Shown here: positions 61,832 to 64,000 of the stretch, piece after piece
Position numbering within the stretch: the first letter of the stretch is position 1
How the letters are laid out: each line of letters begins with the position of its first letter
Assembly (NCBI RefSeq): GCF_031979925.1
Contig: NZ_DALZFB010000009.1
Span: 62,001 to 126,000, forward strand
Length of the DNA: 64,000 nucleotides
From: Pseudescherichia sp031979925
Lineage (GTDB): Bacteria > Pseudomonadota > Gammaproteobacteria > Enterobacterales > Enterobacteriaceae
Direction of reading: 5' to 3'
Translations under genes and position numbers: made by a program
The notes under the pieces: generated by a model
What the model was told of the DNA's origin: nothing
Seen by the model: the letters and a program-made list of their open reading frames with translations, nothing else
Database searches by the model: none

Positions 61832-63115
61832 TTATTTCACTGCCTTACTTAGGATTCGGCTGGCATTACGGGGGAACTGCTCTGCTGCCTCTTTCACCGT
61901 CAGCTTGCCGTGGTCGATGTTCTCTATGGTGTTGCGCCACAGCTCCACGAATTTCGGGTTATCAAAATGGGGCGAGGTGGGAATGGCATGAGGAAGTGAC
62001 AGAGACGATTTAATCCCGGCTACGGTGATATTGTCCTCCTGAATTACCCCCTCCTCACTCAGCTGCTGGTAAGCCTTTTTACTCAGCGGCGTGCCGCGCT
62101 CAAGCCCCATGGCCTTGACGCCCTGCGGATCGTTCATCAAGAAGTCGATTAGCTTTGCGGCCTCCGCCGGATGCTTCGTCGATTTACCGATGCTGAACAT
62201 CATTGTCGGTTTGAAGAACAGTCCGGCGTCTTTTGCTCCCGGCAGCATAAAGAACGGCCCTAGCTCCAGCGTGTCGTAAGGGGCGGTCAGGTTGTTTTCA
62301 TACATTACGGCGTTGGTGTTCCACATATAGACACCGCCCCATTTGCCCTGGATCCAGGGCCTCATTTCCCAGGTGTTGGTTTTGCCATAAGAGGTCAGCA
62401 CCCGCATAGAGGGGAAAACATGGTTATCCACCAGATCCTTATAGATCTGGAAAAAGGCTTCCCACTGCTGCGGGGTATAGGTGAATTTACCCGTGCTCTC
62501 GTCGATAGCCGGGATGTTGTACTTCTGTACCATCCAGGACTGAACCAGCGTCAGCGACTCCATGTAGTCGAGAACCAGCGGGTATTTCTCTTTATCTTTT
62601 GCCTCGAACGCTTTTCCGGCGGCCATCAGCTCTGTCCAGCTCTGCGGATAGCTGACGCCCATCTCCTCCCACAGCTTTTTGTTGTAGTAGAAGCTGCGGG
62701 CGGTAACCGCCACCGGCAGACCGTTCAGCTTGCCGTCTACCGTGGTGCTGCTGAGCGACTGCGGATCGTACTGCTGAAGATCGAGCACCGCTTTCTGTTT
62801 ATAGAGGTCATAAAAACCGTTGCCGTCCTTTGAGAAGAGCGGTAGCCAGTTCCAGTTGGTCTGGATCACATCCGGCTCGTTCCCTCCGGCTATCTGTACC
62901 GTCAGGCGTGACAGGTAGCCTTCCCAACCGGCGTACTCCGCCTTTACTTTGATGTCGGGATACTTCTCTTCAAACAGTTTTATGGCCTCCAGCGTGGCCT
63001 GGTGGCGACTGTTACCGCCCCACCATGAGATACGGATCTCCGCGGCCTGGGCAGCCGTAAGACAGGAGCACGCCAGCAAAAACGACGCGGCAACGGGGGC
63101 GATAAGCTTATGCAT
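61832..63115 (-). CDS. togB: Oligogalacturonide ABC transporter substrate-binding protein, TogB-like
   Basis: This 427-residue family 1 binding protein has a signal peptide (residues 1-24, cut after AQA). The mature start EIRISWWGGNSRHQATLEAIKLFE is typical of the TogB/sugar-oligomer group. WEGYLSRLTVQIAGGNEPDVIQTNWNWLPLFSKDG and RSFYYNKKLWEEMGVSYPQSW are close to what I recall of Dickeya and Yersinia TogB. It would deliver oligogalacturonides to a TogMNA permease, which is not in the window and could lie beyond the right edge. It begins 14 bases after the ogl stop, with GGAGC upstream of the ATG. Confidence 0.85.
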   Translation of the reverse strand: MHKLIAPVAASFLLACSCLTAAQAAEIRISWWGGNSRHQATLEAIKLFEEKYPDIKVKAEYAGWEGYLSRLTVQIAGGNEPDVIQTNWNWLPLFSKDGNGFYDLYKQKAVLDLQQYDPQSLSSTTVDGKLNGLPVAVTARSFYYNKKLWEEMGVSYPQSWTELMAAGKAFEAKDKEKYPLVLDYMESLTLVQSWMVQKYNIPAIDESTGKFTYTPQQWEAFFQIYKDLVDNHVFPSMRVLTSYGKTNTWEMRPWIQGKWGGVYMWNTNAVMYENNLTAPYDTLELGPFFMLPGAKDAGLFFKPTMMFSIGKSTKHPAEAAKLIDFLMNDPQGVKAMGLERGTPLSKKAYQQLSEEGVIQEDNITVAGIKSSLSLPHAIPTSPHFDNPKFVELWRNTIENIDHGKLTVKEAAEQFPRNASRILSKAVK

Positions 63116-63129
63116 GGGAAGCTCCTTGT

Positions 63130-64000
63130 TTAGCCGTGGATTTGGCGTAAAACGTCTTCAGGAATTTCGGCCAGGTAGAGCGCTGGCTTGCCGTCTTTAT
63201 CGGTGCTGAACAGAACTGCTTTCTCATCGGGGGTGAACGACGGGTGCGGGTGCGTCACCTGCCGATCTCCATCCAGTACCCGCCATGAGGTGCCGTGGCG
63301 GGCAATTTTGTGGGCCTGCTTGTTCTCTAAATCAAAGAGCCAGAGCCAGGGATCGCTGGTGTCGCCATAGCCCGCGTTATCAGCAATATCAATGGGCACG
63401 CCGGAACCGTCCCCGACCGCCAGCGAGCCGCTGTCGTTGCTCATGACGTGTGAGCAGGGTGGCATCGCCATCAGACGCTCATCTTCACCGGTCTCGCCGT
63501 CGATGCGGCAGAGATAGCGCACGGGGCTGTTCTTGACGTAGGTGACATACATCAGGGCAGAGCCATCCGGCACCCAGAACTCGTGGGTATAGCTCTCTCC
63601 CAGCGCGGGCTCCCGGGCCTTGCGGATGTTGCTGCCATCCTCATTCATCAGCCACATGCGGGCATCGACGCGATCGAGCGGTCCCTCATGGCAGAAGGCC
63701 ACGGTGTTATCATCGAATGGTCGGTAGATGGGGTGTCCCAGCCACTGGTTCTCCTCCAGCAGCGTCTCCCGCTCCCCGCTGCGCAGGTCGATACGGATCA
63801 CCCGGCAGCGCGGCGCTTCGGCATAGAACTCCTGAAAGACGGTCCAGTCGCTGATAGGCCGCCAGCTGTCGCGATGGATCTCCACCCCAACCAGCTTGTC
63901 GCAGGCGGAGTTTGCCACCCAGGTGCCATACCCTACCCACTCGTCGGGCACGCGATATACCGCCTCTTCCTGGAGTGTCGCCAGGGTGACACGCATTAAA
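63130..64000 (-). CDS. ogl: Oligogalacturonate lyase (C-terminal part)
   Basis: These 290 residues are the C-terminal three quarters of Ogl (about 388 residues); the reading frame stays open to the window's right edge, so the start lies beyond it. The enzyme cleaves short galacturonides, mainly digalacturonate and its unsaturated form, to 5-keto-4-deoxyuronate in the cytoplasm. Family marks are VPDEWVGYGTWVANS, ENQWLGHPIYRP, DNTVAFCHEGP, THEFWVPDGSALMYV and MPPCSHVMSND. The Mn-binding pair with its Gln is in RQVTHPHPSFTPDEKAVLFS. The position directly before togB makes it the upstream member of the pectin-oligomer operon. Confidence 0.93.
   Translation of the reverse strand, partial: LMRVTLATLQEEAVYRVPDEWVGYGTWVANSACDKLVGVEIHRDSWRPISDWTVFQEFYAEAPRCRVIRIDLRSGERETLLEENQWLGHPIYRPFDDNTVAFCHEGPLDRVDARMWLMNEDGSNIRKAREPALGESYTHEFWVPDGSALMYVTYVKNSPVRYLCRIDGETGEDERLMAMPPCSHVMSNDSGSLAVGDGSGVPIDIADNAGYGDTSDPWLWLFDLENKQAHKIARHGTSWRVLDGDRQVTHPHPSFTPDEKAVLFSTDKDGKPALYLAEIPEDVLRQIHG

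Overview
The window is chromosomal DNA of an enterobacterium. From about 20.9 kb onward the gene content and order follow the Escherichia coli backbone around 62-66 min: glyU, actS/ygeR, lysS, prfB, recJ, dsbC, xerD, fldB, ygfX, sdhE, ygfZ, yqfA, bglA, ygfF, gcvPHT, ubiI, ubiH, pepP, ygfB, zapA, ssrS, ygfA, serA, rpiA, argP, yggE, argO, mscS, fbaA, pgk, epd, tktA, loiP, speB. Several E. coli neighbours (the xdh/idi block, yqfB, the cmt/yggCDF block) are absent here. Other loci (a Gcd-like quinoprotein, pectin genes, an Hcp module) sit beside the backbone. This fits a Klebsiella/Enterobacter/Kosakonia-like Enterobacteriaceae genome rather than Escherichia; the genus cannot be fixed from sequence reading alone.

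Region 1-20.9 kb is accessory. It opens with an AT-rich pair on the minus strand: a MoaD/ThiS-like ubiquitin-fold protein ending in Gly-Gly, followed by the start of a ThiF/MoeB-like activating enzyme that runs off the left edge. Next come an aldo-keto reductase, a membrane PQQ dehydrogenase and a GNAT acetyltransferase. A seven-gene plus-strand operon (5.39-13.44 kb) encodes a complete Dpp/Opp-type ABC importer, an amidase-signature enzyme and an M20 carbamoylase-type hydrolase. It is preceded by a near-consensus sigma-54 promoter and looks like a nitrogen-scavenging unit. A second AT-rich island (13.48-14.79 kb) carries a stand-alone polymorphic toxin type 44-like protein, an overlapping single-pass membrane protein and an Hcp. 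After it come a divergent EamA exporter/MocR regulator pair and a GPH transporter/GH31 glycosidase pair.

Region 20.9-59.8 kb is mostly core: tRNA-Gly(CCC), translation factors (lysS, and prfB with its programmed frameshift), DNA and redox maintenance (recJ, dsbC, xerD, fldB), the YgfX/SdhE pair, the glycine cleavage operon, ubiquinone hydroxylases, 6S RNA beside ygfA, serine and pentose-phosphate enzymes, the ArgP/ArgO pair, and glycolytic genes epd-pgk-fbaA with recognisable Cra and CRP sites upstream of epd. REP elements lie between several of these genes, and a 140-bp imperfect palindrome fills the ubiI-ubiH gap.

At the right end the backbone is interrupted again. An OprD-family porin lies between loiP and speB. 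Upstream of speB, where E. coli has speA, lie minus-strand pectin-oligomer genes: oligogalacturonate lyase (partial, running off the right edge), a TogB-like binding protein and a TIM-barrel isomerase-like protein. No CRISPR array, insertion sequence or prophage was seen.
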